DNA of 64,000 nt, taken from positions 56,732,937 to 56,796,936 of the forward strand of contig NC_071334.1 of NCBI RefSeq assembly GCF_027744825.2. The letters are read 5' to 3'. The position numbers and the translations under genes were made by a program. The notes beneath the pieces are model-generated. The model was not told the DNA's origin. It did no database searches and was given only the letters and a program-made list of their open reading frames with translations. This DNA comes from Synchiropus splendidus (taxonomy: Eukaryota > Chordata > Actinopteri > Syngnathiformes > Callionymidae). The stretch's first letter is position 1. Every line of letters begins with the position of its first letter. This document shows positions 1 through 12,486 of this stretch, piece after piece.

Positions 1-212
1 GAACATATGTCTTAAATATATGTAACTGAACAATGTGTTATGTTCAAAGCATATGTCTAGTATGGATGGACGCTGGGCACTAAACAACTAGAAACTTTTA
101 CATTTTATTATTATTTATTTCTCAAACTGATTGATGGAATGAATCCATCCATTGTGAGATGATATTTTGTCCACTTGAGGCCACCGTAAGGCTACCTGCC
201 TGTGTTGTGTGG

Positions 213-738
213 GTGAGGGGTTCTTGACCTTATCGATCTCGAGGCCCACCTTTTCCAGAACAAATGGCTCCACGGCCCATACAAGGAATAGAACTGATTC
301 ATTACTGTGATTACTGATCTCATTTGTGTTCAATAACCATTCATGTAAACAAACCAAAACCTTGTGAAATGACATGAAGAAGTCCAACCAGCAGGAGAAG
401 CAGGTGCAAGTCATGTTCATCAAATGTAATAAAGAAAAAAAACTTTGATGCAAACTTTTCAGAAAATTGGAAAAACAGTACGTCATGAATAAAATTCTGA
501 ATAAAATAAATATAAAACGTCATTGTAACTATGAACTTCTTCATAGTTGGTAACTATCACAAATTTTCAGCTGTCAGTTCAATGACACACCAATGTCACC
601 ATATGTGGCAAGCGTATTAAAACTGAGCATCTTGCTGCCCTCACAGCCCAGAGGTGTAAAACCAAACACTTCTAAGGGGCGTTCAAAGGGGCACTCTAGG
701 GGGGCGCTTGTGGCCCTGTGGTTAAGAATCACTGGTTT
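213..738 (+). mobile_element. Decayed non-autonomous hAT (Charlie-like) element
   Basis: The left end reads GGTTCTTGACC and is followed by a GAGGCCCACCTTTTCCAGAA-type stretch. The right end reads GGTTAAGAATCACTGG, the reverse complement of the CAGTGGTTCTTAACC-like termini of Charlie-type hAT elements. There is no open transposase frame between the ends; short ORFs on the minus strand have no recognisable domain. No convincing 8-bp target duplication remains, so the boundaries are approximate. Confidence 0.4.
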
Positions 739-1290
739 AGGCTACAATTAATATATTTCTTTCACTGACTACACTGTTTCAATTATTTTTTTTACATTTT
801 TTTTCTCAATTTCTTCACTTGACCAGCATCTACCGTTTCAGAGACTAGAAACGATACCGTTTTTTCCTGTGCACGCATATTCAGTATGTCACCCCTCCAT
901 CCATTTGCTCTGTGTATACGCACATTTTGACCAAAAATGAAATAAATCTATAATTGACTTTTGAACGTTGGCAAGCTCCATTACTTTAAAGAGCCGGCGT
1001 TTCTACTGGTTGCGGCTCTATAGTGGCGTCACTCGGCGGATGCCGATGTAAATGTCATGGGCCTGCCAGGAGTCTCTCTGCCTGCGCATTGATTCGAGAC
1101 CGTGCTGAGAGCGACCGAGATGAGGATCCATCTGCGCATGGTGGGGGGGAGAGAGAAATGAAAAGAAAATAAATGTCAATTTTTTTTAGTGGATTTAATA
1201 AGAGAACAAATTAGTGTGCTATTCTTCAGGAAAGGGAACATTCTATCATCTCGGATGTAATATTGGACAGTGTTTAAAATAAAATTGATG
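739..1290. other. Unassigned non-coding stretch
   Basis: AT-rich until about 960, then more GC-rich (around 990-1140), with an AGAGCCGGC-like segment that could be another old transposon. No coding potential, TIR pair or RNA gene is visible. Confidence 0.3.
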
Positions 1291-1294
1291 CGGT

Positions 1295-1320
1295 CCACCA
1301 GGGGGCGCAGCGCCCCCTCT
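1295..1320 (+). promoter_or_regulatory. CTCF-like motif inside a GC palindrome
   Basis: CCACCAGGGGGCGC at 1295-1308 fits the CTCF core (CCASYAGRKGGCRS) on the plus strand. It continues into a 17-bp palindrome, GGGGGCGC-A-GCGCCCCC (1301-1317), so a weaker back-to-back site lies on the minus strand. It sits between repeat-rich, gene-free segments. The match is by eye; occupancy is inference. Confidence 0.5.
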
Positions 1321-1617
1321 GGAGTATTGTGCTGGAAACGCTGGAGCACACGCTCTGATAAATGGTTAACATAGACATATTATAAATCATTACTTGGTGA
1401 ACCGCAATGCTGTCCTCAAGAATAACTGGCTTGATTTATTCACACATTAAGATGATGTATTTTTTTCATTATTTGTTTTATTTATTTTTAAAATCCATGA
1501 CACATGCAGTCTGGTCGCATACTCAGCTAGGCATTTATTCAGTGCAACTAAATGGATTCATCTCCAATAAATCAGCTAGCCACCACCTTAATGGAATCTT
1601 TAAGGAAAACACACACA

Positions 1618-1727
1618 TGTCCTCACGTTTGTGTCACTGTTTTGGTGAGGACCATTCATTGTCACAACGCTTTCCCCAGTATTTTGACCTTAACTTAACC
1701 ATCCAAAACAACCTTAACTCTGACTGA
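1618..1727 (+). repeat. Dispersed repeat copy (GTGAGGAC...CTTTCCCCAG...AACCATCCAAAACAA family), diverged
   Basis: Shares GTGAGGAC, CATTG(A/T)CA, CTTTCCCCAG and TTAACCATCCAAAACAA blocks, in that order, with copies at 32394-32577, 47450-47634 and 47687-47830. All are plus oriented. The unit resembles a widespread teleost interspersed repeat; I cannot assign its transposon class. Confidence 0.5.
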
Positions 1728-3641
1728 CAAGAAGGTCTGGCAACATATGCTCACACATTTGCAGCATGGAAGGTTTGGAGAGAATTACAAGCTTTGATCC
1801 ATATTGTGGTCTTTTTGGACGTAGCATTTAGGACCTCGCACAGAACTTTTGATATTTAGTTGCAAATTATATGTCATTATCAAACCGATGTCAGCCATTC
1901 AGCCATGAAACAACTCCAGTTTCTCTCACAGTGGGAAAATGTCATACCACATAATACAAGCTTTACAGGAGGAACTCTTATTCTGTCCACTGTATGCATA
2001 GCAGTGCTAACGTCACATAATAAATCACATAACAGCAAAAAAAAGGAAGAAAATAACACTTTTTTTTATCAAGTCAGTGATGGCGAAGATAAGTATCAGA
2101 TGCCACTGTAAGGTGTGACTAGGTCAATTTTATCAATGGACATATTCACAACAGTTCAATGCGTCCAGGCTGAAAGGTCCGAGGAGGAAAACATTGAGAG
2201 CTCTGAAAGTGTTTCCGCTCCTAACTGGAGACAGAAAAGCACATGAGGACGAGATGAGATACACAAATCTCCACAGTAGACTCCTTAGACAACGCAGCTT
2301 TGACAAGTGGGATGACAGTTAGTCATGTTCACATGGTGAATGATGGAGGGAGCCTAGGGAAGAGGATGCTATTTGCATATTCCATTCAAAATTGACGTGA
2401 GCACTTGTAGAAAGACTTCTTTATTTTTCTATTTATTTTAACAAAGAAAAGCAGAGTCGCTGAAACACATTGTCACATAAGACACTTGCATCAACACTGT
2501 ACAATTGGAATCATAGTGTAGTGACATGACACTTGACTTTTCACAGCGCTGTTCTCTGACAGGAAGCATGAAGCCAGTGTTCAAGGTACGTTTTATAAAA
2601 TCATATGTGCAGCAATGCTGAGAAAAAAAAAAAAATAAAATATAACTTTACAGTCAGTATGTAACAGCCACTACAGTAACCAAGTTCACGCAGTTGTTAG
2701 TTTTTTCTGCAGATGTGACACTATTTAAGACAATCCTCTGTAGTGCTCACAACAGACATCCAAGGAAATGGAAAGACATGAAAAGTCTCTCCCTCTTGTG
2801 TATGTTGCAAATCAGTAAGTTGACTCATTGTGTGTCTCCTGTGTAGATTTGTAACCTTATTTTGTGAAACAGGAGCAGGCTATACGACTGCTGACTTGCC
2901 GGGGCCAAAACCTTCTTTGTCAGGGCGAAGCAGGTATTCCTTATCATGTTTGTCGTGAGTGAAGCTTGCTTGGCCAAGGCCTTGCCAATCTCCCATTTTT
3001 GCTTTTCTTCATTAAACTGTGAATTTTTTAATTGGTAATATTTTAATGCTGCCTACATTCATGTGAGGAGTTTCAGCAAACTCAACAAACTGTACTAGTG
3101 ATCAGCATAAACTCAGTTACAGTGTGTTCAACCTGAACAGTTCCCATGATGCACTGTAGCCCAGTCAACCAATCACAGTGTTTGTACAGTAACACATGGA
3201 ATATACAGGCAAACAAGCTTTGTGTCAGCAATATTGGGCCCCACGAGTATAACACAGGCCAACTCTCAGCACATTTGAGCGCTTTAATGTCAACAAAACG
3301 CTTGGGGGTGGGATGGGGTGGGATTCGATTAAAAAAATGTATCTTGTTAATTGGATATTGGATGGTATTAGAATATTTACCACAAGAAGCCACATTTCTT
3401 TATTTGAATTTGGTATATTAGTGAAACTAATAGTGGACCCACACATACATTTAAACAACAAAATATTGTTTATTTTGCATCAGTTTGACAATAGCACAAT
3501 AAATCACGATAGTGTCTATATTCAAGTTTTTATATCACCTTATTGAAACTAAAGCTCTGTTAATGTTCTTGAAAATATTTGTATAAGAATTTCTAATACA
3601 TTCAGAGTAGTGGAAACCCTGGCCATTGTGTCGTGAAAAAC
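1728..3641. other. Non-coding, no recognised feature
   Basis: Unique-looking AT-rich DNA. Short ORFs on both strands (for example around 3082-3460) overlap one another in several frames and show no domain. Only homopolymer A tracts near 2620 and 2037 stand out. Confidence 0.4.
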
Positions 3642-3691
3642 ATCCCTGAACAAAAGCAAACAGATGCTTTTGTTTGCTTTAGTTCAGGGAT
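3642..3691. repeat. Near-perfect 21-bp stem, 8-nt loop hairpin
   Basis: The left arm 3642-3662 (starting ATCCCTGAAC) pairs with the right arm 3671-3691 (ending GTTCAGGGAT) in 20 of 21 positions; the single A-A mismatch is 11 bp in from the outer ends. The loop is GATGCTTT. The stem does not extend outward. It could be the core of a small MITE or a structured RNA; nothing shows transcription. Confidence 0.6.
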
Positions 3692-6469
3692 TCCTCCATG
3701 TTTGTTGTTGTTGTTATCATCCTAGCTGCCACGTGTCTCGTGCATCAGTGTGACCAGTGGACCAGGAACTCCTGCACTTACAGAGGTTCCCTGTTGTCTG
3801 GAGAGTGAGACTGAAAATGTTAAAAACTGTTTAAATTTATTTCTTACTTACTAGTTAGGTTTTACCCTTCTCAGTGTGACACCCTCAGTAGCTCCTGATC
3901 CAATTATGCCAAGGAAAATGTGGTTTTTGGTTCTACAGGCACCTTATGTAATACATCAAATACATTTGTTTTGGATTTATCTTTCAACTAATGGTATTAA
4001 GTAAATGGGAAATATGGAAAAATGTGACAATCGATGATCTAAATAACCTTTTTATATCCATAGAGAATAAACTCTGTTCATAAAGCTTAGTTATCAGGTG
4101 AAAAATACACTGTGGCCTCCTCTAAGTTTTACCCATTTAAGTCTTGTCAAATTTAGAATGCGATAGTGAATATTAGAATTGTTTCATCTGTGTTGGAATG
4201 GATTCAAATGAAATCTTGCTCATTGTTGACTAGAAGTTGAGAAAATACACCATCTAATGAGGGCCAGTAAATAGACAGATGACTGTCTGTCTAGAGTAAA
4301 AACAACCTTTGGTAATGCCATTGAAACGAATGCTCAATAGATCAAAACAGAGAACCACCCGTTGCTCAAGTGACTTGGCCTCACACCTATTGCTGGCTTT
4401 GGACTACATCATAGTGTCTAACACACCCACCTTCTCTCTTTTTAATTCATTAATCATCCCCACCATCCATCCATTTTCACTTGTTTCTAAAGCCATAAAG
4501 TGAGTGACTTCTTAGTGTCTCAAATGTATTGCTGTATATTTAGCGTCATTCTCACCACAGTGGTGGCGCAAGAAATTTTTCCAATGGGAGGCCAGTGTGA
4601 GACCATCGCTCACAGTGGTGACATTAAGTCAATACCTGAAACGTCTGGATGACCGCTACTATAGTTTTTATTTACTTTGGTTATTCGTTTTTATTTCATT
4701 TTTTGTATGTTTTGTTTTTCCGTTAACAGTTGGTCTTTCACTATTCCTATAAATTCCATGACATTACCAATACTAATAAACCTATAACTTATATGTTCCT
4801 ACTGTCCTATGCAGAATATTCATTTTCTTCTTTTCCTTCTTACACAATCGATACTCGATGTGTGTTTTACTTCATTGATACTTACATTTTTACTGCAATC
4901 ATATTACTCATAACTTTTCTCCACTGTGTTCCATTGCACAAATGCAGTGAAAAAAAAAAACATGCAGTGACTCAATAACATAACAAAATCAGTGAGGAGA
5001 AACGTTGTGTAGCGGTGACTGCAGTCATTAGATGCAAATGTCATCTGTTCGCTAGGGATTTCACATTGAGTTTATTTAAACTGTTTATTAAACTCTGCTT
5101 ACAGTTCATATAGAAAATGAATACAGGGTAGTATCAGGATGAGACAAGCGGCTGTGGAGAGCTCCACCTCTGGCAGAGCCGGCGGTGTACAAGACATACA
5201 TCATTTCATGGCGACAAAAATGATTTTGACTCCATCATATTCCACTTACACTCCACAAGACTCAGCACACTCTGTGGAGAGCACATCGACAGTGACTACA
5301 AATAAATTCAGCGTTGTTAAAAGAAGCACCAGACGTGACTTTAAAACTTCACCTGACAATAAAGCGACTGTGTCAGTGGGGTCTCCGATGTAGTCTCAAC
5401 GGCTCGGCTTCCCCGATATTCATAATACGGAACGGATGCGTTTTTAATGATTCAGATCATTCTGAGGGCTTATTTTGTACAATGTGTGTCAAGGAGAAAT
5501 CCTGTATGCAAAGCAGATGGCTGCAGACAAATTCTCCCAAGCAGAAAATTAAACAAGGTATTTCACATAGATGCTACAAACAGATGTTTTGCTCTCTTGT
5601 CACCAGCAATGACCTCCTCAGACACGTTATCATTGGTTGCCAGCTCTTCTGACTGTAGCTGCCACCTTGTGTTAGCGACGGCCACGCGTGCAGGAGGCCT
5701 TCCTGTCTCTCTGTCATCTCTACAGAGACAGAGGAAGTGGATCTCGCCCACAGCCTGTGCCCACATTTCACTTCCACTCAGCTTCATGCCACACCATTCC
5801 TGTGGGCCGCCACAACTCCGTGCATGAAACCAAGCAGACTTAATGAACATGAACAACTCTCGCATCCCTCTCCATTTAGGGTTTTAAAAGTCTTTGGATG
5901 TTTTAAGTGCAACAGAGTGGACCGACAACTTGGCCAAATATGACATTGTAAATGAAAGCCAAAGTGCAAGCAAGCATATTTGTGTACAATGGACCTAACT
6001 CTGTTTTACGGTGCTGCTTTGAATATCCACAATATATCCACAAAATAGTGGACAACAGTATCCACAAAATAACACTATATTATAAACCTTCAAAAAGGAA
6101 AGGGGATTTGCCCATTTCTTTTGTTTGTTTGTTTGTTTGTTTGTTTTGTTTCTGTTTTCTTGAGAATGAGATTATAATGTGATTATTAAAATAAAACCGT
6201 TAATACAATTCTGTCTGAGCTTTTTATCAGGTCATATGCAGTGGAGATGGGCCGATCAGTTTTCATCAATTTTTGAAAAGCCAGATCTGCCCCTATTGAT
6301 TTATTTATTTTACACAATACACTCTCATGATTCGAAACTTCTTTATTCGGAAACAAATTCTTGCAGATACATTATTTTGCTTGAAAAATAAAACAAGCGA
6401 GTCAGTAAATAAATAAAATGATTTAAAGAACAAACTAATAAACCAACTCAAATAAAGTGTCCTGACTTT
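3692..6469. other. Non-coding, with a small MITE-like remnant
   Basis: At 4558-4600 a CAGTGGTGGCGC...AATTTTTCC...GGAGGCC stretch resembles the left end of the MITE at 24755-24998, with no right end nearby. A (GTTT)n run lies at about 6117-6145. Overlapping ORFs at 5139-5865 lie in both strands and have no recognisable domain. Confidence 0.35.
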
Positions 6470-6700
6470 CTATTTCGCTGCACGTGTGTCTGACAAGCAT
6501 CTCTGGCTCTGCATATTATATTGGAGGCTCAGGTGCTGCATTACTGGGTCCTCAGCTACTGGAAAAGGTTGGCGGTTTAACACCATGAATTCCATGTGTT
6601 TCATCATTGTTGCTTTGAACTTCTCACTGAGGCAGCAACGCACTCCAGTCTTTGCTCCCACTAACTTCAGCTTTAGCTTGACTGCTGCGTGTGGAGCAGG
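6470..6700 (-). pseudogene. hAT (ZBED-type) transposase fragment
   Basis: The minus-strand translation contains a block resembling the segment of hAT/ZBED transposases that precedes the RNase H-like core: a helix, then EFMVLNRQPFPVAEDP, then NMQSQRCLSD. This parallels the family pattern 'i..mi..d.qPfsvVed.gf..ll..l.P.Y..PSR..lsd'. Only about 75 codons are recognisable, with no BED zinc finger and no catalytic DDE or C-terminal dimerisation region, so it is a truncated relic. No flanking TIRs could be matched to it. The family assignment is from recalled consensus, not a search. Confidence 0.5.
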
Positions 6701-7257
6701 TGGCGAGTGACAAATGAGATTTGTTGTGTTGAAAGACTTGCCCTCCACAACTTATTTCAGCTTAGCATGACTTGCATATTGACATCCTCTGCAACTGCGT
6801 TCCAGTACCACACTGACATGCGGGACACGGTGGTTGATAGACCTTCCCTTCCTTCCTGTTTTCATTCATCTTGACATTTACCTCGCCAGAGTTTCAGAAA
6901 TATGTCCCCCACCGTTTCTGTCAGGAATGTTCTTCCCTTTCTCAAGATTTGTTTACTTTGTTTGACGTTTTAAGTCAGATCAATGTGGAGCTCCAGCTGG
7001 AGAACCCTGAATGGGGATGTAAACTACGCTCTGTATCATGGATTAATGTCATCCCTCAGGAAAAACAAAAAAAAAAAGAAACAAAACAATAAAAATGCAC
7101 ACCTCAAACTTTGACAAACAATTGAAATTGCGGTGTGCTGGTCAGACTTTGTTTTTATATTCCAGTGCAATGAGTATTCTTTTTATTAGTGCATGTAAAT
7201 ATGCAATGGGGATTTAAAATGGGCAATTTAATCCCCATTGCCAGAGCATGGAACTCT

Positions 7258-7425
7258 AGGGTGGTGCAGGTTTTTGTCCCAACTGATCAGGCGTGTACAC
7301 GGTTTGACCAATGGGGTGTCAACTGAAACAAGCAGCACCAGAGTGACAATCGACCATTGCACTCCCAAGACACCTGGAAAGGTGTCTCCTTAATTGGTTG
7401 GAACAAAAACCTGCACCCTGTGCAG
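7258..7425. repeat. Inverted-repeat MITE-like element
   Basis: The left arm GTGCAGGTTTTTGTCCCAAC (about 7265) is mirrored by GTTGGAACAAAAACCTGCAC (about 7400), with one mismatch in 20 bp. Between them GACACCTGGAAAGGTGTCTCC forms an inner hairpin. Overall length is about 165 bp with no coding sequence. The class is not assigned. Confidence 0.5.
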
Positions 7426-7435
7426 CCCTTTGTGG

Positions 7436-8929
7436 AACAATTTGCCCACCCCTGGGTTCAAGCCTCAGCTCTCTGCAACCCTTGGCAAGGACGTATGAGG
7501 TCATTTCTATGTAGAGCCTGAGCGTACACCCAGGACTGTCCTGTTTCACCAGTTGTAGCTAGGATTGGCTTCACTCCCCAAAATACCTGACACGAAGAAA
7601 GGGAAGAAAATTTGATGCATTGCAGGACAATCTGTTTTATTTTGACAAAATGTGGTCTTTCTTATACTGTCATGACAGATTTGACATTGTCCATTCTAAA
7701 CTCCAAGTATTGCTAGGGTAAATGCTGCCCAGAAAATTGAAGACCTCATAACAGTCTGTATCACACAGAAAAGAAAGCAGTGAAAACAGAGGAGTGGGAG
7801 ATGACTGATGTTGGCATGTCGCATCTTTTTCTCTGAAGCTGGGGATGACATCCTCCCTGGAGGCAGCAGCAGTGGACATATGTGACTCATAGTGCAGAGA
7901 GGTCCACAGTGAAACAGGATCCCTGCTTATATACACAAATATCAGAAACAGATTTCAGAATCCACGCAGTCTATCAAAAGATGTCTTCACATTCAACAGT
8001 AGACAGACAGAGAATAGACATTATGCATTTTTTTTTTTTTTCAATTTTCTGGAAGCAACATGTTTATATTTTATTTACATATCCTTCTGCGTCTTGGGGG
8101 ATGACGTGATGGGTGCGATACGTTTTCAGCATGTGGGCAGCTCATGTGTCAAGCTGCTGACGACAGGGACATAAACAAAAGAGGAGTGAAGAGAGATTTC
8201 TAGCTGAAAATACTGCCCCTATTTTGAATTTGTGGTTGCTAAAGATGACAGTATCCTAAAATACCCGTTTAGTACCCCTAAAAATGACAAAAAAATTCAA
8301 ACCATTCAAACCAATGTATCAGTTTTTGAATATCCTCTCTAGGTTGAGACTCTTTATAAAATGGGTAGAGCTGGGGGAGGTTTGTGCGGATCGGGAAGTT
8401 TGGGCTTCCTTGCCCCGAAAGCTGCCTCCGCGACCCGATAAGCGGCTGAAGAACGTGAAGGAAGGTGAAGGTGAAAAGAGTGCATCATTCTGTGACAATT
8501 CTAAAATTCTGACACAGCTCCATGTGCCTTTTGGTCCCTCAGAACTCATCCATGATTTAAGGAGGCATGTCTGTATAGATAAATGTTATATACGTTATTA
8601 GATTAGACTAGTTTGGATATATAAATCACTAGTAATATAAACCACAAATCATCTTCTTACCTTGACTCTGTTCTATTTCAGCACACTTTGCCGACCCACC
8701 TCAATTGATTTAGTTGTTGCATTATGTATCAAACAAAATTTGGTGACCTGCAGTGTCACATGAAGAAGAACCACATTTTCCACCAAGCACATTAAAATTT
8801 GAAGGCATGCCATTGCACACAGACACCCCCTCACGCAATTATTGTTCCTTTTCTTGCCATCCTTTTTGCAGCCTTTCCATTGTTTCACACACACTCTCTT
8901 GTTTTCTCTCCGCCGTTGTGTCACCATAA
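7436..8929. other. Non-coding, no recognised feature
   Basis: No repeat termini or domains. A GGGTTCAAGCC string at 7453 resembles a tRNA-SINE B box, but no A box or tRNA-like head precedes it. A poly-T run lies near 8030. ORFs at 8284-8601 are opposed by another on the reverse strand and have no domain. Confidence 0.35.
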
Positions 8930-9155
8930 CAGCTGTATCCCCGTTTCATTCCTATTTATCAAATGAGACACCATTTGTTACCACTGGTAACTCCAACTCC
9001 CAGTCAGCTTTTGTCAACCCAGGTGAACCTCAAGGGTCTGGGCTTGGACACCCCAGTCATGTATCCACTTTGTCAAACTTGCCAATGTGTTCTCAGCTTC
9101 AACTTCAGTTCCAATGCCATTGTTTATTAGTGGAGCACCAAACTGGCCACAGCCT
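8930..9155 (+). pseudogene. LINE (L2-like) reverse transcriptase fragment
   Basis: The plus-strand translation reads FHSYLSNETPFVTTGNSNS, then SQSAFVNPGEPQGSGLG, then a decayed stretch. This matches the L2-type RT pattern WFxSYLSxRxxxVxxGxxxS ... GVPQGSxLGPLLFxLY. The Gly-Val-Pro-Gln-Gly motif appears as GEPQG. Downstream, where YADDTQLY is expected, the frame reads CHCLLVEHQTG, so the catalytic aspartates are gone. Only about 75 codons survive; no endonuclease domain or 3' tail is seen. In a longer 160-codon open frame (8842-9324) the flanks do not match RT. Confidence 0.65.
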
Positions 9156-11332
9156 CTTGTCAAGCTCTTGTCAAAAGAGACGTCTAATACAGTATGTAGT
9201 CAACCACACGACTCGATTCAGTTACATAAATCCTCAAACCTGCCTGTGTAATTTGAATACAGCTTGCATATTTAGTTTTCGTTCACGTATGAAGCATGCA
9301 AATCCCGTCCGTAGGTCCTTGTAAAACCTTGGACTGCCTGCAGTAGGTCACCTTGCTTGTTGATGAGCAGTGGTGGTCCCAATGAAGCCTCACATCAATG
9401 ATACAGATCTACAAACAATGACCTGCTCTTCTGCTCACCAGTATTGTAGTTCCCTCCTCTTCATCCAAGTTGTCCCTCAGCGTCCCAATACCACATTTTG
9501 ACCATTGCCTCATCTTGTCCTTCCTGTTTTGTTGTGGAAATTACTTACACAGTATTAAACAGTGGTTGTAGTCATTGTAGTTATAGTAGAGGAAGAACTG
9601 GTGGTTTGTGAATGCCAGTAAAGACTATCTCCAAGAGTTGTACGTCACAGCTGCATGTATCTGTTCCATCACGCTTCCCGACAAGAGTGGCCCCTTGGTG
9701 ATGTATGTTTTTGATTCCAAAGTTTCAGTGTATTGATTCCTTCCCCAGTCGGGGAATGGAAGTCAGAAGATTATTGGCTTGTTTTTTTTTCCCCCTCTTT
9801 TCCCTCTGCAGGTAATTTTCATGTTGTAAATGGGGGTATTGATTTATACTCTGTTTGTCCTCAGCCCATATTATCTGCAGCGACAAACACAGGAAGGTAA
9901 ACTTGAACAACTTTGACCTCCCAGGTACGGGAATCAAAATAAATTGTTTTTTTTTGACAGTGATGGCTGTTGCTATTTTTCAGTTTTCAGTCTCGCATTA
10001 TTCTATTAAACTGAACCCTGTCTGTCAGTTGCTCCGGTATATTTACTTATTTACGCATGAATATGCTACTTGCTGTGTTTTATGAGTGATGCGATCACCA
10101 ATTGAAGGGTCCTGTATTTTTTAAACACTGGCCAGGAGTATCGCTGAAGAGTAAAGCTATAAATGGAATTTGAAATGAATCAACAAGCAATGACTTATTC
10201 TTTGTATTTACAGTTCCAATAATACAAACATTGGCACGTGTGTTCATAAATGTATGACTCTGCTAGAACATCTTCCTACTATTGTCTATTGTCTATACAA
10301 TTGTCATTAATAACCACCAACATTTCTGTGCAAGAATGACACTATCTCTCTTTTGATGACCCTGAGTGAATAAAAAAATCTATGCTATCCAGTCAAAACT
10401 GCTCAGTTGCACCTCACACTCAGTAAAACAGTCCTTATTTAACATGTTGCCAGGGCAATACATGTCTCTGTTCCCTTCACCGCTCCTTTTCCTTCCAGTA
10501 CTGACAGGCCATCAGTGCGTCTTGAGAGTTCCCAAGGTGAAGGTCTGCGGGAAAATCAGTTACGTCTTGTGTTGAATTTCAAGTGAAGTATTTGGCTGGC
10601 AAAACATCTGAAGGTCTTACTCGTTTGCGTGTGTAGAAATTTCTGTTTTCCCGAGCGAAACCACAAATAAAAAAATGTTTCATGAGGAGTTTATTTGTCT
10701 CCTGCAAGCTCTTCATCCGGCTAAGATTTCTGCAATGCTCGAAGACAGTGGCTTCTGTTCATTCTGCATTTTCTTCATCCTTGCGAAAAGTCTGCCTCAG
10801 GTGGCTGCGCTGTCTATGAAAATAAAAGATGGATTCACCTGGAGAGTCACATGTGCGTATTCGTTTCACAGCAATGTACAAACTTTATTTCCAAAATGTG
10901 TTATGATAATGTTTTAATCAAATGAGCTTCTGACTATACGGTTGGTCAAGGTATATTTTAAAAGGCCATAAGTTGCTATTTTGGAGGCAAAAAGTAACTA
11001 AAACCAGCCTTGAAGTTTCCGGCTCTGAAAGCATCTGAAAGCATGTGTTGTCCCCTGTAATACTTTTCCCTTCACTCCCCGACTTCTCTCAATGAATATG
11101 TGCTCTGATAATGTGACCCACTCTTTTTTGCCATAAAGTAAAATGATTATCTACGTATTTTTTTCTTGCTGCCAACTAATATTGTGATTGTCATGAGCTT
11201 TTAAGATGATAAAGTTGCTGAGAAAAAACATGATAAACAGATTTTTCATCTTTTGACATTTCCAGCGACTTGCGTCTAAACTTCTTGGTCAGACGTATGT
11301 TCATTTCCTCTTCCTTCACATCCTTTAATGGC
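9156..11332. other. Non-coding, no recognised feature
   Basis: Unique-looking DNA with short ORFs in several frames, none with a domain. No TIR pairs, long microsatellites or RNA genes were found. Confidence 0.35.
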
Positions 11333-11340
11333 AATGACTG

Positions 11341-12226
11341 TAGGGCTGGTCAATTCATCGAATTTTTATCGGGATTACGATTGTCTTCCTACGATTATGA
11401 TAATGTGACAATAGTCATGAAACGATTATATAGCCGGACACCCGTATCATTCTGTCCCAATGCACCCAAACGCTGCACCACGCCTCGTCTCCGTGAAAGT
11501 TGCCCGGTTGGAAGCTACTCTGGGGGCCACAGTGAGCCTGCAACAGGGTAGTCCCTCAGTGCCAAGCTCTGCCTGTCGGCGAGAGAGCTCGACCCTCTGT
11601 TTACACGGCGCGGGGGACACTAATATTAGCCAGTGTTAGCTACCGACTTGGTTGTCTTTACAGCGGCGGCAAGGTTTTCAGCGTAAGAACCACGGTGGGG
11701 CAGACGCTCATCCAGCCCTCTGAGTCACAGCGGCAGTGCTAGCTGCTTGACGGAGGTGTTTCGAAAACCAATTTGGAAGTTCGTATTCGCATAAGAGAAA
11801 ACGCTCGTGCTCAACCCGAAAACAGGGGTGATAAAATCAAGCGCTCCTTGTCATTCATCACGCTGCAGACACACAGGAGGAGCGTGCAAATATGGAAGTT
11901 TTATAATCGAAGGAGTGACTTCTTCTCTCGTGAAAATGACTAAAAAAAAGTTTGGAATAAGAACTCACATCTTACAACAGAACCACATGAAAATCTATGC
12001 ATTCAGGCTAAAGTTGAAATATTGCCTCCTGTCTCCACTGTTCTCTAAAGCCAGACCATACAGTCAACCTACATGATGAAGGTTACATATAACTGTTGCA
12101 TTATTATGTATATGTTACACATTCTTTTATTGTAGTTCATTGTTCAATAATAGTTTGAATAATCGTGATTATGATGTGAATCAAAATAATCGCGAATATC
12201 ATTTTTGCCATAATCGTCCAGCCCAA
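11341..12226 (+). mobile_element. Non-autonomous hAT element with 8-bp target duplication
   Basis: The termini are TAGGGCTGGTCAATTCATCG on the left and, reverse-complemented, TTGGGCTGGACGATTATG on the right. Both ends carry AT-rich subterminal ATTACGATT/CGTGATTATG-type repeats. The flanks AATGACTG (11333-11340) and AATGATTG (12227-12234) are an 8-bp target duplication with one mismatch, diagnostic of hAT insertion. The 886-bp body has a GC-rich centre (about 11430-11730) and ORFs at 11270-11551 and 11807-12076 that lack transposase motifs, so it must have been mobilised in trans. Confidence 0.75.
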
Positions 12227-12486
12227 AATGATTGTCTTAGTCTTCATCTTTTGTCTTGTACTTCAATTTTTAACATTGTTCAACATGTTCCATGCAGCAT
12301 CTTCAGCTCTGCCCTTTACTCAATTTTGTGAGTCTTATACTTAAAACTGTGTTTGTTTGCTTGTTCTGTTTTGATTTGTTTGAAATTTTACAATGATATT
12401 TTTTGCTGACACATTATGACATTTAGCATTTAACATTCACAATAGTTGGTTTTCCACATCATCACTCCTTCAAATATATATGTCCT

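Noticed and set aside
7453..7530. tRNA-derived SINE from a GGGTTCAAGCC B-box-like string
   Set aside because: No A box at the proper distance and no SINE body or tail.
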